Shown: positions 47,364 to 56,995, counted from the first letter of the stretch. The stretch is DNA of 64,000 nucleotides from JAEMQF01 sp963850525 (GCA_963850525.1 CAWKLQ010000011.1:62001-126000); one strand, 5' to 3'. Notes: generated from the letters alone by a model not told the origin. A program made the numbers and translations.

Positions 47364-48464
47364 TCAGCCGCAATGGGCTTCGATGACGTCGGTGACCAAT
47401 TGGTCGGGAACCGGACGCACCCCGGCTCGCCCGGGCGCTTCGATGACGACAAAGCGCATCTCGCCCCCTTCGGCCTTCTTGTCGAGCCGCATCAGTTCGA
47501 GGTAGCGCTTCGCCCCCAAGGCCGGCCCTCGCTGCGGCAGCCCGGCGGCGCCGATCAAGCGCCGCAACCGCTGCGCATACGACGCATCGATGAGGCCCAG
47601 ACGCGCCGACAAGTCTGCCGCCATCACCATGCCGCAGCCGACGGCTTCGCCGTGCAGCCACGCACCATGGCCGAGCCCGGTCTCGATGGCGTGGCCGAAG
47701 GTGTGGCCGAAATTGAGGATCGCGCGCAGGCCCGTTTCGCGTTCGTCGCGGCCCACCACACCGGCCTTGATTTCGCACGAGCGTCGAACCGCCCATTGCA
47801 GGGCCGACGCGTCACGTGCAAGCAGTGCGGCGAGGTGATCCTCGATCCAATCGAGAAAACCCGCGTCAGCAATCGGCGCGTACTTGATGACTTCGGCCAA
47901 TCCCGCGGCAACTTCGCGTGGCGGCAGCGAAGCCAAGGTATCGATGTCCGCAACCACGCGCAGCGGCTGGTAGAACGCGCCGATCATGTTCTTGCCTGCA
48001 GGGTGGTTGATGGCGGTCTTGCCGCCCACCGACGAATCGACCTGAGCCAGCAACGTCGTCGGCACCTGCACATAGGCAATGCCGCGCATGTAGCACGCCG
48101 CGGCGAACCCGGCGACGTCGCCGACGACGCCCCCACCCAGGGCGAACAGGATCGTTTTGCGGTCGCAACCCGCGCCGAGCAGTGCATCGAAGATGGAGTT
48201 TGTCGTCGTCCAGTCCTTGTGCGCCTCGCCCGCAGGCAGTTCGATCATGAGCACCTTGGCGTACTGCCTCGAAAGCGACGCCTGCAATCGACCTGCATAA
48301 AGCGCAGCGACGTTCGAATCGGTGACGATGGCGACGGTCGCCGCGGGGGGCAGACCGAGCCAGCTGGACGACGCATCCAGGAGGCCCGCACCGATGACGA
48401 TGTCATAGCTGCGCGCGCCCAGGTCGATGGGAACGCGCACACCGGGGACTGCTGAAGGGGTCAT
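47364..48464 (-). CDS. aroB: 3-dehydroquinate synthase
   Basis: A 366-residue NAD- and metal-dependent enzyme that converts DAHP to 3-dehydroquinate, step two of the shikimate pathway. Seen are the nucleotide-binding GGGVVGDVAGFAA, the SSVGGKTAINHPAGKNMIGAFYQP segment with catalytic lysines, and the metal-site HTFGHAIE and HGEAVGCGM motifs. Its start overlaps the aroK stop by four bases (ATGA), the typical aroKB coupling. Confidence 0.96.
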   Translation of the reverse strand: MTPSAVPGVRVPIDLGARSYDIVIGAGLLDASSSWLGLPPAATVAIVTDSNVAALYAGRLQASLSRQYAKVLMIELPAGEAHKDWTTTNSIFDALLGAGCDRKTILFALGGGVVGDVAGFAAACYMRGIAYVQVPTTLLAQVDSSVGGKTAINHPAGKNMIGAFYQPLRVVADIDTLASLPPREVAAGLAEVIKYAPIADAGFLDWIEDHLAALLARDASALQWAVRRSCEIKAGVVGRDERETGLRAILNFGHTFGHAIETGLGHGAWLHGEAVGCGMVMAADLSARLGLIDASYAQRLRRLIGAAGLPQRGPALGAKRYLELMRLDKKAEGGEMRFVVIEAPGRAGVRPVPDQLVTDVIEAHCG

Positions 48465-49033
48465 GCGCCGAGTTTAGGCGCAGGCTTGTTCACGTCGTCT
48501 GCGGCAGCGCCTGTGGGCGGCACCAGCCCGGCCAATTCAAGTTGCATCACCACCATGTTGACCAGGGTGTGCACCGAAGGCCGCCCGGTCTCGATGATGA
48601 AGCGCGCCGTCGAACGGTACAGCGGATCGCGCTCGGCGTGCAGGTCGCGCAACTTGCGCAAGGGGTCAGCGACTTGAAGCATCGGCCGATGCGTATCGTG
48701 GCGCAAGCGCCGGAACAGTTCCTCCGGCGTCGAGCGCAGATACACCACCGTGGTGTGGTCGCGCAGATTGCGCCGATTCGCCTCGCGCATCACCGCGCCG
48801 CCGCCGGTGGCGAGCACGCCCTGGGTGTGCAATACGAGTTCGGCCAGGACGTCCTGTTCGACGTCGCGAAACCGTGCTTCGCCTTCGCGCTCGAAGAACA
48901 CGCGGATCGGGCAGCCCAGGCGCCGCTCGATCTCGACATCAGCGTCGAAAAATCGAAGGCCCAGGTTGCGCGCGAGATGGCGGCCGACGGTGGACTTGCC
49001 CCCGCCGGGCATTCCGATCAAGGAGATCAGCAT
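48461..49033 (-). CDS. aroK: Shikimate kinase
   Basis: A 190-residue P-loop kinase phosphorylating shikimate. Walker A is GMPGGGKST (7-15), the shikimate-binding region includes DADVEIERRLG and the ATGGGAV loop, and the lid arginine lies in HDTHRPML. The ATG yields the kinase fold directly at the start, and the upstream open frame adds nothing conserved. It is coupled to aroB and lies 91 bases after pilQ, an arrangement conserved across proteobacteria. Confidence 0.95.
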   Translation of the reverse strand: MLISLIGMPGGGKSTVGRHLARNLGLRFFDADVEIERRLGCPIRVFFEREGEARFRDVEQDVLAELVLHTQGVLATGGGAVMREANRRNLRDHTTVVYLRSTPEELFRRLRHDTHRPMLQVADPLRKLRDLHAERDPLYRSTARFIIETGRPSVHTLVNMVVMQLELAGLVPPTGAAADDVNKPAPKLGA

Positions 49034-49124
49034 GCCCGAGTCTAACTTTGGGTCTCGCAACTCGGCGACTCTGGCACGCACTCCGAAGCAGGCGGAAACC
49101 GCCCGTGCTCCGGGCGGGTCGCGT

Positions 49125-51236
49125 TCAGCGTGCCGCTGTCTTGTCGGTCACGACTTTCGGCGTGAGGAAGATCAGCAGTTCCGTCTTGTTCGTGCTCTTG
49201 GTGCGCGTCTTGAACAGATTTCCGAGGATGGGGATATCGCCAAAGAACGGAACCTTGGTCGTGTCTTCACGCTCGCGCTGCTCGAAGATTCCGCCGATCA
49301 CCACCGTGCCTCCGTTGTCGACCAGCACTTGGGTCTTGACGTGTTTGGTGTCGATAGCAAAACCCGCAGCGGTCACTCGGCCGACGCTGTCCTTCGTGAC
49401 ATCGACATCCAGGATGACGTTGCCTTCGGGAGTAATTTGCGGCGTGACCTCGAGCTTGAGGTTGGCCTTGCGGAACTGCAGCGCGGTGGCACCGCTGGAC
49501 GTTGCCGTCTGGTAGGGCAATTCCTCGCCCTGCTCGATCAAGGCCTTGACCTGGTCCGCCGTGATGACGCGCGGGCTCGAAACAATCTTGCCCTTGCCGT
49601 CAGCCTCCAGCGCTGATATTTCCAGGCTTAGGAAGCGCGTCGCCGCCGAATTGAAGAGAGACACCGCAAAGGTTCCGGCGTTGAAGCTGTTCTGCCCGAT
49701 GGCCGGCAAATTGACGAACTGCCTGTCGTTGAACGTTGATGTTGCCCCGCCGGTGGGGTCGGTCGCGGAATTGATGTTGGCGCCGATGCGGGCGTTGCCG
49801 CCCGCGGTACTCTGCCCGCCGAGCTTGACGCCCAAAGACTGACCGAAAGAATCGGACGCCTCGATGATGCGCGCCTCGATCAACACTTGGCGAACCGGGA
49901 TGTCGATCTTCGAGATCAAGGCCTGCACTTCTTCGAGCTTGGAAGGAATGTCGGTCACGAAAATCTGATTCGTGCGCGTCTCGAACAGCGCACTCCCGCG
50001 GTTCGACAGCAGCCGCGCTGACGCCCCTGCAGCGCCGCCCCCGCCCGTCAAAGCCTTGGCGACCTCATCGGCCTTCGTGTAGTTCAACTGGAACGACTGG
50101 GTGCGCACCGGCTCGAGCGAAGTGATTTGCGCGCGCGACTCGAGGTCGAGCTTTTCCTTGGCTGCAAGCTCGTCTTTCGGCGCGATCCAGATCACGTTAC
50201 CCGACTTGCGCAGCCCCAGACCCTTGGCCTGCAAGATGATGTCCAGCGCCTGGTCCCACGGCACGTCTTTGAGTCGCAAGGTCACGTTGCCAGTGACGGT
50301 ATCGCTCGTCACCACGTTGAAGTTTGTGAAGTCGGCGATCACCTGCAGCAGCGCCCGAACCTCGATGTTCTGGAAGTTCAGCGACAGCTTCTCGCCCGCA
50401 TAGCCGGGCCCCTGGGTCAGCTTGTTCGGGTCGATCTTGCGGGTTCGCACCTCCAGCACAAACTGGTTGTCGCTCTGGTAGGCGCTGTGTTCCCAGGCGC
50501 CTTTGGGCTCGACGACCATGCGCACGCGATCGCCGCTTTGGGTGCTGGATACAAAGTGAATCGGCGTGCCGAAGTCGGTCACGTCCAGGCGGCGCCGCAG
50601 GTTCTCAGGCAAGGTGGACCGCAAGAACTCCACGACCAGCGTCTGCCCCTGCTGGCGGATGTCGACGCCAACCTGGTTGCTCGGCAAATCGACGATGACG
50701 CGCCCCGCGCCGTCGGCGCCGCGCCGAAAATCGATGTCGCGCAGCGCCTGAGCGCTGGCGTTGAGCGGCTCGGCAAAGCGCGTGGGTGCAGCAGCCGTCG
50801 CGGCGGCGGCCGTCGCAGGTGCCGGTGCAGCATCGAGCACGAGCAGCAAAACCTTGCCTTCGAGCTGCGCCTTGTAGTTCGAAGCCTGGCGCAAGTTCAA
50901 AACCAACCGGGTGCGCTCACCGGCCTGCGCCACGCTCACCGAGCGCAGATTGCCTTGATTGATTTCGATGCTGGAGCGCCCCAGGGCGTTACCGACACCT
51001 GGCAAATCGATTGCGATGCGCGGCGGTGCCTGAATCGTGAATCCTGTCGGAATCGCTGTGAGCGGCTCCGAAAGCTCGATCCGCACGACTTCGGCGCCCG
51101 CCTGCTGGGTGCTGTTGATGGATTGAATCGCGTTCTGCGCCACCACGCCGGCGGGCAGGCCGACAAGCAGCGTCAGCGCCAACGCACACGTGCGCCACTT
51201 GCTTGGCATCATCGTCTTCCCTTTGTTGTTCATCAT
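49125..51236 (-). CDS. pilQ: Type IV pilus secretin PilQ
   Basis: A 703-residue outer-membrane secretin through which the pilus exits. A signal peptide (CALALTLLVGLPAGVVAQ) is followed by two AMIN domains (about 35-125 and 160-250) that bind peptidoglycan, an STN/N0 domain (LSLNFQNIEVRALLQVIADF), an N1 domain and the secretin pore (about 440-690) ending KTELLIFLTPKVV. Two adjacent start options exist, MMNNKG at 51236 and MMPSKW at 51212. It overlaps pilP by four bases. Confidence 0.96.
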   Translation of the reverse strand: MMNNKGKTMMPSKWRTCALALTLLVGLPAGVVAQNAIQSINSTQQAGAEVVRIELSEPLTAIPTGFTIQAPPRIAIDLPGVGNALGRSSIEINQGNLRSVSVAQAGERTRLVLNLRQASNYKAQLEGKVLLLVLDAAPAPATAAAATAAAPTRFAEPLNASAQALRDIDFRRGADGAGRVIVDLPSNQVGVDIRQQGQTLVVEFLRSTLPENLRRRLDVTDFGTPIHFVSSTQSGDRVRMVVEPKGAWEHSAYQSDNQFVLEVRTRKIDPNKLTQGPGYAGEKLSLNFQNIEVRALLQVIADFTNFNVVTSDTVTGNVTLRLKDVPWDQALDIILQAKGLGLRKSGNVIWIAPKDELAAKEKLDLESRAQITSLEPVRTQSFQLNYTKADEVAKALTGGGGAAGASARLLSNRGSALFETRTNQIFVTDIPSKLEEVQALISKIDIPVRQVLIEARIIEASDSFGQSLGVKLGGQSTAGGNARIGANINSATDPTGGATSTFNDRQFVNLPAIGQNSFNAGTFAVSLFNSAATRFLSLEISALEADGKGKIVSSPRVITADQVKALIEQGEELPYQTATSSGATALQFRKANLKLEVTPQITPEGNVILDVDVTKDSVGRVTAAGFAIDTKHVKTQVLVDNGGTVVIGGIFEQREREDTTKVPFFGDIPILGNLFKTRTKSTNKTELLIFLTPKVVTDKTAAR

Positions 51237-51778
51237 CGGGCCTTCTCCTGTAGCTGGAGGGCACTGATTCGCTCAATCCACTCCCCTGCGGCGTCCTGCA
51301 CGATCTCGCGCAGCGAAACGTCGGTCTCGGATATCTTCGTGATCTTTCCGTAGTTCTGGCCCAGATAGTCGCCCGGCTTGACTTGGTACAGCAGGTTGTC
51401 CACCTTGAGCAGCGCGTACGGGCGGCCGGTGCGAACGACGCTGCCCACCATCGTCATGCTGTCCAGCGGATACGCTTCGAGCGGCTCGCGACGCCGATTG
51501 ATCTCGGAGGCGAGCAACGAATTCGTCTGGCGCGCCTCATGCTTGAGTGCGACGGTCAATTTTTGCTGGCTGAACGGCTCGACGCTCGACAGCGCGAGAT
51601 ACGCCTGGGGATTGAACTTTTTCGGCGCCGTGATCGCTACGACATTCGGCTTGACTTCGCGCCGCTGCTGATCCATCCACTGGGCAAGCTCTTCCTGCTC
51701 ATTGCTGCAGCCCACCCCGGCCAGCGCGGCAACGCCCAACACCAGTGCCAGCCCAGCGCGCCTGGAAATGCCATTCAT
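51233..51778 (-). CDS. pilP: Type IV pilus inner-membrane lipoprotein PilP
   Basis: A 181-residue lipoprotein with lipobox AGVGC (C24) and a C-terminal homology-region fold (VVRTGRPYALLKVDNLLYQVKPGDYLGQNYGKI) that contacts the PilQ N0 domain. It bridges the PilNO inner-membrane complex to the secretin. It overlaps both pilO and pilQ by four bases, so the whole pilM-Q operon is translationally coupled. Confidence 0.95.
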   Translation of the reverse strand: MNGISRRAGLALVLGVAALAGVGCSNEQEELAQWMDQQRREVKPNVVAITAPKKFNPQAYLALSSVEPFSQQKLTVALKHEARQTNSLLASEINRRREPLEAYPLDSMTMVGSVVRTGRPYALLKVDNLLYQVKPGDYLGQNYGKITKISETDVSLREIVQDAAGEWIERISALQLQEKAR

Positions 51779-52479
51779 TTCTTCGCCCCCGGCTTGTTGC
51801 GAGCCGCCGCTGCGCGCTTGATTTCGTCGAGTTCGTTGCTGTCCAGGTAACGATAGGTGCGCGCGGTCGCATCCATCGACAGCATTCCCGCCTGTTGGCC
51901 CGCCGTCTCACGCACGGCGGTGATGCTCAGGTTGTGCAAAGTGACGATGCGTGACAGGTTCGCAATGTCGGCAGCAAACGAGCCCAGGTCGTGGTAGCGG
52001 CCGGACACGCGGATCGAGATCGGCAATTCGGCGTAGTAGTCCTTCACGACGACTTGACCCGGACGAAACAGTTCGAACTGAAGACCTCGCCCGAGACCCG
52101 CCTGGTTGATGTCGGAAAGCAAAGCGTCCATTTCGGCCTTGCCCGGCAGTTGCTTCTCCAGCTGGGTCACATACTCTTCGACCTGGAGTTTCTGCTTGCG
52201 CAGCTCGCTCAGGTTCACCGCTTGGGCGAGTTTGGCCCGGTAATCCGTCTTGAGCGCGGGCTCTTTGTTGCGCTCGGCGTCAAGCGCGTCCTGCGACGCC
52301 GAGAGCAGCAGCAGCCAGCCCGCCACGAGCATCGCGACGGCAACGAGCAGCCACGCGACGAACTTGGGCAGCAGCGGCCATTGGCCGGGTTCGCGCGTAT
52401 TCAGGCCGCGAAACTGCGCGACCGCATCGCTGAAGAAGGAGTTCAGATCCAGATTGATCGAATTCGCCTTGGTCGCCAT
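51775..52479 (-). CDS. pilO: Type IV pilus alignment protein PilO
   Basis: A 234-residue bitopic protein with one transmembrane helix near 50-68 (KFVAWLLVAVAMLVAGWLLLL), a coiled-coil stretch (AVNLSELRKQKLQVEEYVTQLEKQL) and a ferredoxin-like periplasmic core (ELPISIRVSGRYHDLGSFAADIANL). It pairs with PilN. The ATG chosen begins MATKANS; nine upstream residues in the frame overlap the end of pilN. Confidence 0.94.
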   Translation of the reverse strand: MATKANSINLDLNSFFSDAVAQFRGLNTREPGQWPLLPKFVAWLLVAVAMLVAGWLLLLSASQDALDAERNKEPALKTDYRAKLAQAVNLSELRKQKLQVEEYVTQLEKQLPGKAEMDALLSDINQAGLGRGLQFELFRPGQVVVKDYYAELPISIRVSGRYHDLGSFAADIANLSRIVTLHNLSITAVRETAGQQAGMLSMDATARTYRYLDSNELDEIKRAAAARNKPGAKK

Positions 52480-52486
52480 GACGGTG

Positions 52487-53128
52487 TCAAGCCTTCTTGG
52501 GTGCAACAGGGGCGCTTGCCGGCGCGGCGGGGGCGGCCGGTGCGGCGGCCTCGGCGGCCGGTTTGTCTTGCGGCCGTTTCACGTTGAGTCGCATCGTGAA
52601 GTCGAACAGGCGCTTCTGCTCCTTGTTCGCCGTCACGACGTTGGCGGCCTTGCTCTCTACGAGCTCGGGCCGCACCAACCAATCGGAACTGTTCGCGGTA
52701 TTGCGCAAAAACTCCGAAATCCGCTCTTGCGTCTGCGCGATGCCGTTCACGCTCAGGACACGTCCATCCTGTTTCATCGACGCGAAATAAATGCCCTCGG
52801 GCGTCTGCTTGACAAGCTCGTTGAGCAAATGCACCGGAAGGTTGCGATCGGCCTGCAGATCCTCGACCGCCTTTTGCCGCGCGATCAGGGAGTCGATTTC
52901 CTGTTTCAGGTTCGCGATGTCCTTGATCTGGACTTCGAGCTTCTTGATTTCGGCGCTCAGGAACTTGTTGCGGTCCTGCTGCACCGTCGTCAGGTGATCG
53001 AGCACGACGTACCAGGCGCCGACGATGGCCAAGCCCGCCGCCGCAGACATCCCCAGCCCGATGAAGAACGCAATCTTGCGGCGCTTGCGCTTCTCTTCCC
53101 GGTGCGGAAGTAGGTTGATCAGGATCAC
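52487..53128 (-). CDS. pilN: Type IV pilus alignment protein PilN
   Basis: A 213-residue bitopic protein. The N-terminal INLLPHREEKRKRRK is the conserved PilM-binding motif, followed by a transmembrane helix (GLGMSAAAGLAIVGAWYVVL), a coiled coil and the PilN fold (GIYFASMKQDGRVLSVNGIAQ). The start is a GTG overlapping the pilM stop (GTGA). The C terminus is a low-complexity Ala-Pro tail of about 25 residues. Confidence 0.94.
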   Translation of the reverse strand: MILINLLPHREEKRKRRKIAFFIGLGMSAAAGLAIVGAWYVVLDHLTTVQQDRNKFLSAEIKKLEVQIKDIANLKQEIDSLIARQKAVEDLQADRNLPVHLLNELVKQTPEGIYFASMKQDGRVLSVNGIAQTQERISEFLRNTANSSDWLVRPELVESKAANVVTANKEQKRLFDFTMRLNVKRPQDKPAAEAAAPAAPAAPASAPVAPKKA

Positions 53129-54204
53129 TGCACAAACCTCCGCATCGCCAGGCCGCACGCCGTGAGGTAGGAAGGCGCCTCGCGTCGCAATTTGCTTTCC
53201 CGCACGGCCGAGCCGAGTTTCATGTTCTCGAAGGGGTTCACCACCATCGACGCAAACCCGGTCAATTCGGTGACGCGGTCTTTCAGCCCCGGCAACGTGG
53301 CCGTGCCGCCGGCGAGCATCACATAGTGAACCTTGTGGTGCGGCGTGCTCGTGAAGAAGTACTGCAAGGCGCGGCCGATTTCCTGCGACAGGCTGTCGAC
53401 GAAGGGCGCGAGCAGCGTGGTTTCGTAGTCCTCGGGAAGGTCGGCGGCGAGCTTCTTTTGCTCGGCCTCTTCATACGAGAAACCGTACTGTCGCGAAATC
53501 AATTGCGTCAGCTGCGAGCCGCCGAACGCCTGATCGCGGTCGTAAAGCATTTCATCGTCGCGCAAGACCTTGAGGCTGGTCGTGTCGGCGCCGATTTCGA
53601 AGAGCGCGACCAGCGCGTCCTTGCCCTCGTTGGGCAGCGCCGCAACGACCCGACCCATCGCCATGCGCGACGCGTGCGACTCGATGTCCAGCACCACGGG
53701 CTTCAACCCGGCCGCTTCGGCCAGGCCCTGGCGATCCTGCACGCGGTCTTTGCGCGACGCGGCGATCAGCACTTCGACGTCGCCCACCGACGTGGTGCTC
53801 GGCCCGAGCACGCAGAAGTCGAGGCTCACCTCGTCGAGCGAGAACGGAATGTATTGATTGGCTTCGGACTCGACCTGAATTTCGAGCTCTTCTTCGCGCA
53901 GACCCGCCGGCAGCATGATCTTCTTCGTGATCACGGCCGACTGCGGCATCGCGAGCACGACCTGGCGCGTTCGGGTTCCGCTCTTGGTGACGACGCGCTT
54001 CACGGCGTCGGCGACTTCGTCGAATTTCTCGACCTGGCCGTCGGCGATCCAGCCCTTTTCGAAACTCTCCGAGCCGAAACGCTCGAGAACATACTCGCCC
54101 GAAGCGGATTGGCCCAACTCGACCAACTTGACGCTCGACGAGCTGATGTCCAAGCCAATCATCGGCGCAAACTTGCGGCCCATCAAGGCGTCTAGAAAGC
54201 TCAC
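53125..54204 (-). CDS. pilM: Type IV pilus actin-like protein PilM
   Basis: A 359-residue cytoplasmic actin-fold ATPase that binds the PilN tail. The phosphate-binding stretch MIGLDISSSSVKLVEL, the second motif LFEIGADTTSLKV and YVMLAGGTATLPGL are typical. I chose GTG 54204, which follows AGGGG by a short spacing. An in-frame ATG seven codons upstream (MVDKRGT, 54225) is the alternative. It is the first gene of pilMNOPQ and diverges from ponA. Confidence 0.93.
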   Translation of the reverse strand: MSFLDALMGRKFAPMIGLDISSSSVKLVELGQSASGEYVLERFGSESFEKGWIADGQVEKFDEVADAVKRVVTKSGTRTRQVVLAMPQSAVITKKIMLPAGLREEELEIQVESEANQYIPFSLDEVSLDFCVLGPSTTSVGDVEVLIAASRKDRVQDRQGLAEAAGLKPVVLDIESHASRMAMGRVVAALPNEGKDALVALFEIGADTTSLKVLRDDEMLYDRDQAFGGSQLTQLISRQYGFSYEEAEQKKLAADLPEDYETTLLAPFVDSLSQEIGRALQYFFTSTPHHKVHYVMLAGGTATLPGLKDRVTELTGFASMVVNPFENMKLGSAVRESKLRREAPSYLTACGLAMRRFVQ

Positions 54205-54442
54205 GGTGCCCCTTTTGTCCACCACTCGAACGAGTGTCGAACTGTTAATAAGTCACTTCAATGCTAGCAGTAAAGCCTTTGAACGACAAAGAAGTTTTCC
54301 GCTTTCCGAGGCCGCTCTCGTTGCAAATCTCACACCGAAAGGCGAGGCAGCGCGACAGGCTGTCAGTTCATGTTGAAGCGGTATCGGCAGGTCCGGCCGG
54401 ATACTTGAATTCGCGCGCTGCCAACCCGAAGGCCGCCGCGGC

Positions 54443-54474
54443 CAGGGCCGGTCGCGGAATTTGCGCCGGCCCTG
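54443..54474. promoter_or_regulatory. Perfect inverted repeat upstream of the PBP1a promoter
   Basis: CAGGGCCGG (54443-54451) and CCGGCCCTG (54466-54474) pair perfectly, with a shorter CGC/GCG pair inside. It sits about 30 bases upstream of a TATAAT box. It could be an operator or a non-U-tract terminator; nothing in the sequence decides. Confidence 0.35.
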
Positions 54475-54502
54475 AAGCAACCCTTCGTCAACGCCAGCTT
54501 CC

Positions 54503-54508
54503 TATAAT
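54503..54508 (+). promoter_or_regulatory. Candidate -10 box for the PBP1a gene
   Basis: A consensus TATAAT lies 24 bases before the ATG at 54533, implying a very short leader. No recognisable -35 sits at the right spacing, so the promoter may depend on an activator or be weak. Confidence 0.45.
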
Positions 54509-54532
54509 GCGCGGCACCGTTTCCGGACCCCC

Positions 54533-56914
54533 ATGAGCGATACCGATCGGGCGGCAGCACCGCCCACTGGGCTCACCAGCCTTGACCGACACTTGGCCTC
54601 GCTGCCGACGTGGGCCCGCTGGATGGTGAAGATCGTGGCGACGGCGTTGGGCCTGGGCAGCGCGGCGCTGCTGGCGCTGGTGCTGATCTTGGGCATCGCG
54701 TTGTCAGTCGCTTACCCGAACCTTCCCGAAATCGGCGGGCTCACCGACTATCGGCCCAAGTTGCCGATGCGCATCTATTCCGCCGACGGCGCGCTGCTCG
54801 CCGAGTTCGGCGAAGAGCGGCGCAGTTTCATGCCGATCGGGCAGATTCCCAAAGTCATGCAAGACGCCGTCCTGGCGATCGAAGACGCGCGCTTTTTTCA
54901 GCACAGCGGCGTCGACTACAAAGGCGTGTTGCGCGCCGGATTCGCCAACTTCGGCGAGTCGCGCAGCCAAGGCGCATCGACGATCACGATGCAGCTCGCG
55001 CGCAATTTCTATCTGTCGACCGAGAAGACCTTCACGCGCAAGATCTACGAGATCCTGCTCGCGCTGAAGATCGAGAGCGTGCTCAACAAGGAGCAGATTC
55101 TCGAGGTCTACATGAACCAGATCTACCTCGGCCAGCGAGCTTACGGCTTCGCATCGGCCAGCGAGATCTACTTCGGCAAGCCGCTGGCGGAGATCGACGT
55201 CGCCGAGGCCGCCATGCTCGCAGGCTTGCCGAAGGCGCCGTCGGCGTACAACCCGATCACCAACCCGAAGCGCGCCAAGGAGCGCCAGCAGCACATCATC
55301 GACCGCATGGAGGTGAATGGCTTCATCGACGCCGCCCAGCAGGACGCGGCGAAAGCGCAAGTGCTGAGGTATCGCCGGCCGTCCGAGTTTCCGGCCCACG
55401 CCGAGCACGTCGCCGAAGTCGCGCGCCAGATGATCTTCGGGCAGTACGGCGACGACGCGTATACGCGCGGCCTGAATGTCTACCTGACGCTCAATTCCGC
55501 GGACCAGAACGTCGCCTACCGCGCCCTGCGCAAGGGCATCATGGACTATGAGCGGCGCCAGGTCTACCGCGGCCCGGAGGCCTACGCCGACCTGCCCTCC
55601 ACGCCGCGCGAACTCGACGCGCGCGTCGCCGAAGTGCTCCAGGAGCACCCGGACAATGACGAGCTGAAGTCGGCCGTCGTGCTCGAGGCCGGCCCGAAAA
55701 AGATCGTCGCGATGCTGCAAAGCGGCGAGGCCGTGACGATCGTCGGCGATGGGCTCAAGCCTGCGGCGTCGGGCCTGTCGGACAAGGCCAGCCCCAAGCT
55801 GCGCGTGCGGCGCGGCGCAGTGGTTCGAGTCACCCCCTCAGGCAAGGGCGAATGGACGATCACGCAGCTCCCCGAAGTGGAGGGCGCATTCATCGCCCTG
55901 GACCCGCGCACCGGCGCGGTTCGCTCCATGGTCGGCGGGTTTGACTTTGCGAAGAGCAAGTTCAACCACGTGACCCAGGCGTGGCGCCAGCCGGGCTCGA
56001 GCTTCAAGCCTTTCATCTATTCGGCAGCGCTCGAACAGGGCTTCACGCCGGCGACCGTGGTCAACGACGGACCGCTGTTTTTCGACGCCGACGCGACCGG
56101 CAGCCAGCCCTGGGAGCCGAAAAATTTCGACGGCGGCTTCGACGGGCCGATGTCGCTGCGCCGCGGCCTGGCGAAGTCGAAGAACATGATCTCGATTCGC
56201 ATCTTGCAGGCGATCGGCCCCGCCTACGCACGTGGCTGGGTCACGCGCTTCGGCTTTGAGGCAGAGCGCCACCCGGCCTACCTGACGATGGCGCTCGGCG
56301 CCGGCTCGGTGACGCCGATGCAAATGGTCAGCGCGTACGCGGTGTTTGCGAACGGCGGCCACCGCGTCCACCCGATGCTGATCGGGAGGATCACCGACAC
56401 CAAGGGACGCGTCCTGAGCGAGGCCGCGCCCGCGGTGTTGAGCGAAGCGTCGCGAACCCTCAGTGCGCGCAACGCTTTTGTCATGAGCAGCCTGCTTCAG
56501 GAAGTCACGCGTTCGGGAACCGCGGCCGACGCGAAAGTCAAACTCAAGCGTGGCGACATCTACGGCAAGACGGGAACGACCAACGACTCGCAAGACGCCT
56601 GGTTTGCCGGCTGGCAACGCGAGGTCGTCGCCGTCGTCTGGATTGGTTACGACACGCCGCGCAAGTTGGGCTCGCGCGAAACTGGCGGCGGCCTGGCGCT
56701 GCCGGTCTGGATCGACTACATGAGCCACGCGCTCAAGGGCGTTCCCGTCGACGAACTTGCCGTGCCGCCCGGTGTCGTCAACGTCAACAGCGAGTGGTAC
56801 TTCAATGAGTACGCGCAGGGCGAGGGCGTGAGCAGCCTGGGATTGGAAGAGAACGCTGCGCCCGCGCCTCAAGAAGAAGAACGCAAAGGCATCCTGGATC
56901 TGTTCCGGCGTTGA
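54533..56914 (+). CDS. mrcA: Class A penicillin-binding protein 1A
   Basis: A 793-residue bifunctional peptidoglycan synthase. A cytoplasmic N terminus and a transmembrane helix (about 33-60) precede the glycosyltransferase domain, with catalytic E117 in EDARFFQHSGVD and GASTITMQLARN. An OB-like insert (about 360-450) follows. The transpeptidase has active-site S489 in SSFK, SKN at 549-551 and KTGT at 679-682. It divides from pilM, as ponA does in many proteobacteria, where PBP1a helps accommodate the secretin. The C-terminal tail is acidic and probably disordered. Confidence 0.95.
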   Translation: MSDTDRAAAPPTGLTSLDRHLASLPTWARWMVKIVATALGLGSAALLALVLILGIALSVAYPNLPEIGGLTDYRPKLPMRIYSADGALLAEFGEERRSFMPIGQIPKVMQDAVLAIEDARFFQHSGVDYKGVLRAGFANFGESRSQGASTITMQLARNFYLSTEKTFTRKIYEILLALKIESVLNKEQILEVYMNQIYLGQRAYGFASASEIYFGKPLAEIDVAEAAMLAGLPKAPSAYNPITNPKRAKERQQHIIDRMEVNGFIDAAQQDAAKAQVLRYRRPSEFPAHAEHVAEVARQMIFGQYGDDAYTRGLNVYLTLNSADQNVAYRALRKGIMDYERRQVYRGPEAYADLPSTPRELDARVAEVLQEHPDNDELKSAVVLEAGPKKIVAMLQSGEAVTIVGDGLKPAASGLSDKASPKLRVRRGAVVRVTPSGKGEWTITQLPEVEGAFIALDPRTGAVRSMVGGFDFAKSKFNHVTQAWRQPGSSFKPFIYSAALEQGFTPATVVNDGPLFFDADATGSQPWEPKNFDGGFDGPMSLRRGLAKSKNMISIRILQAIGPAYARGWVTRFGFEAERHPAYLTMALGAGSVTPMQMVSAYAVFANGGHRVHPMLIGRITDTKGRVLSEAAPAVLSEASRTLSARNAFVMSSLLQEVTRSGTAADAKVKLKRGDIYGKTGTTNDSQDAWFAGWQREVVAVVWIGYDTPRKLGSRETGGGLALPVWIDYMSHALKGVPVDELAVPPGVVNVNSEWYFNEYAQGEGVSSLGLEENAAPAPQEEERKGILDLFRR

Positions 56915-56922
56915 CGCTGCTC

Positions 56923-56954
56923 CTGAGTCGATCCGGCTTTGCCGGGCGACTCAG
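56923..56954 (+). terminator. Putative hairpin terminator downstream of the PBP1a gene
   Basis: CTGAGTCG and CGACTCAG form an eight-pair stem with an inner CCGG/CCGG pair. A second short GC stem follows at about 56970-56988. There is no U tract, so termination is uncertain, but the hairpins separate convergent mrcA and cyaY. Confidence 0.45.
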
Positions 56955-56995
56955 TCCCCGGGGGGGGCGGCGGCGTTTGCGCCGCCTGGGCGCAC

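Larger units (their letters stand above)
54205..54532. other. Divergent intergenic region pilM / ponA
   Basis: About 330 bases that must hold promoters for both pilMNOPQ and the PBP1a gene. A perfect nine-base inverted repeat (CAGGGCCGG / CCGGCCCTG, 54443-54474) and a TATAAT at 54503-54508 are the notable items. No coding frame here looks real. Confidence 0.55.
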
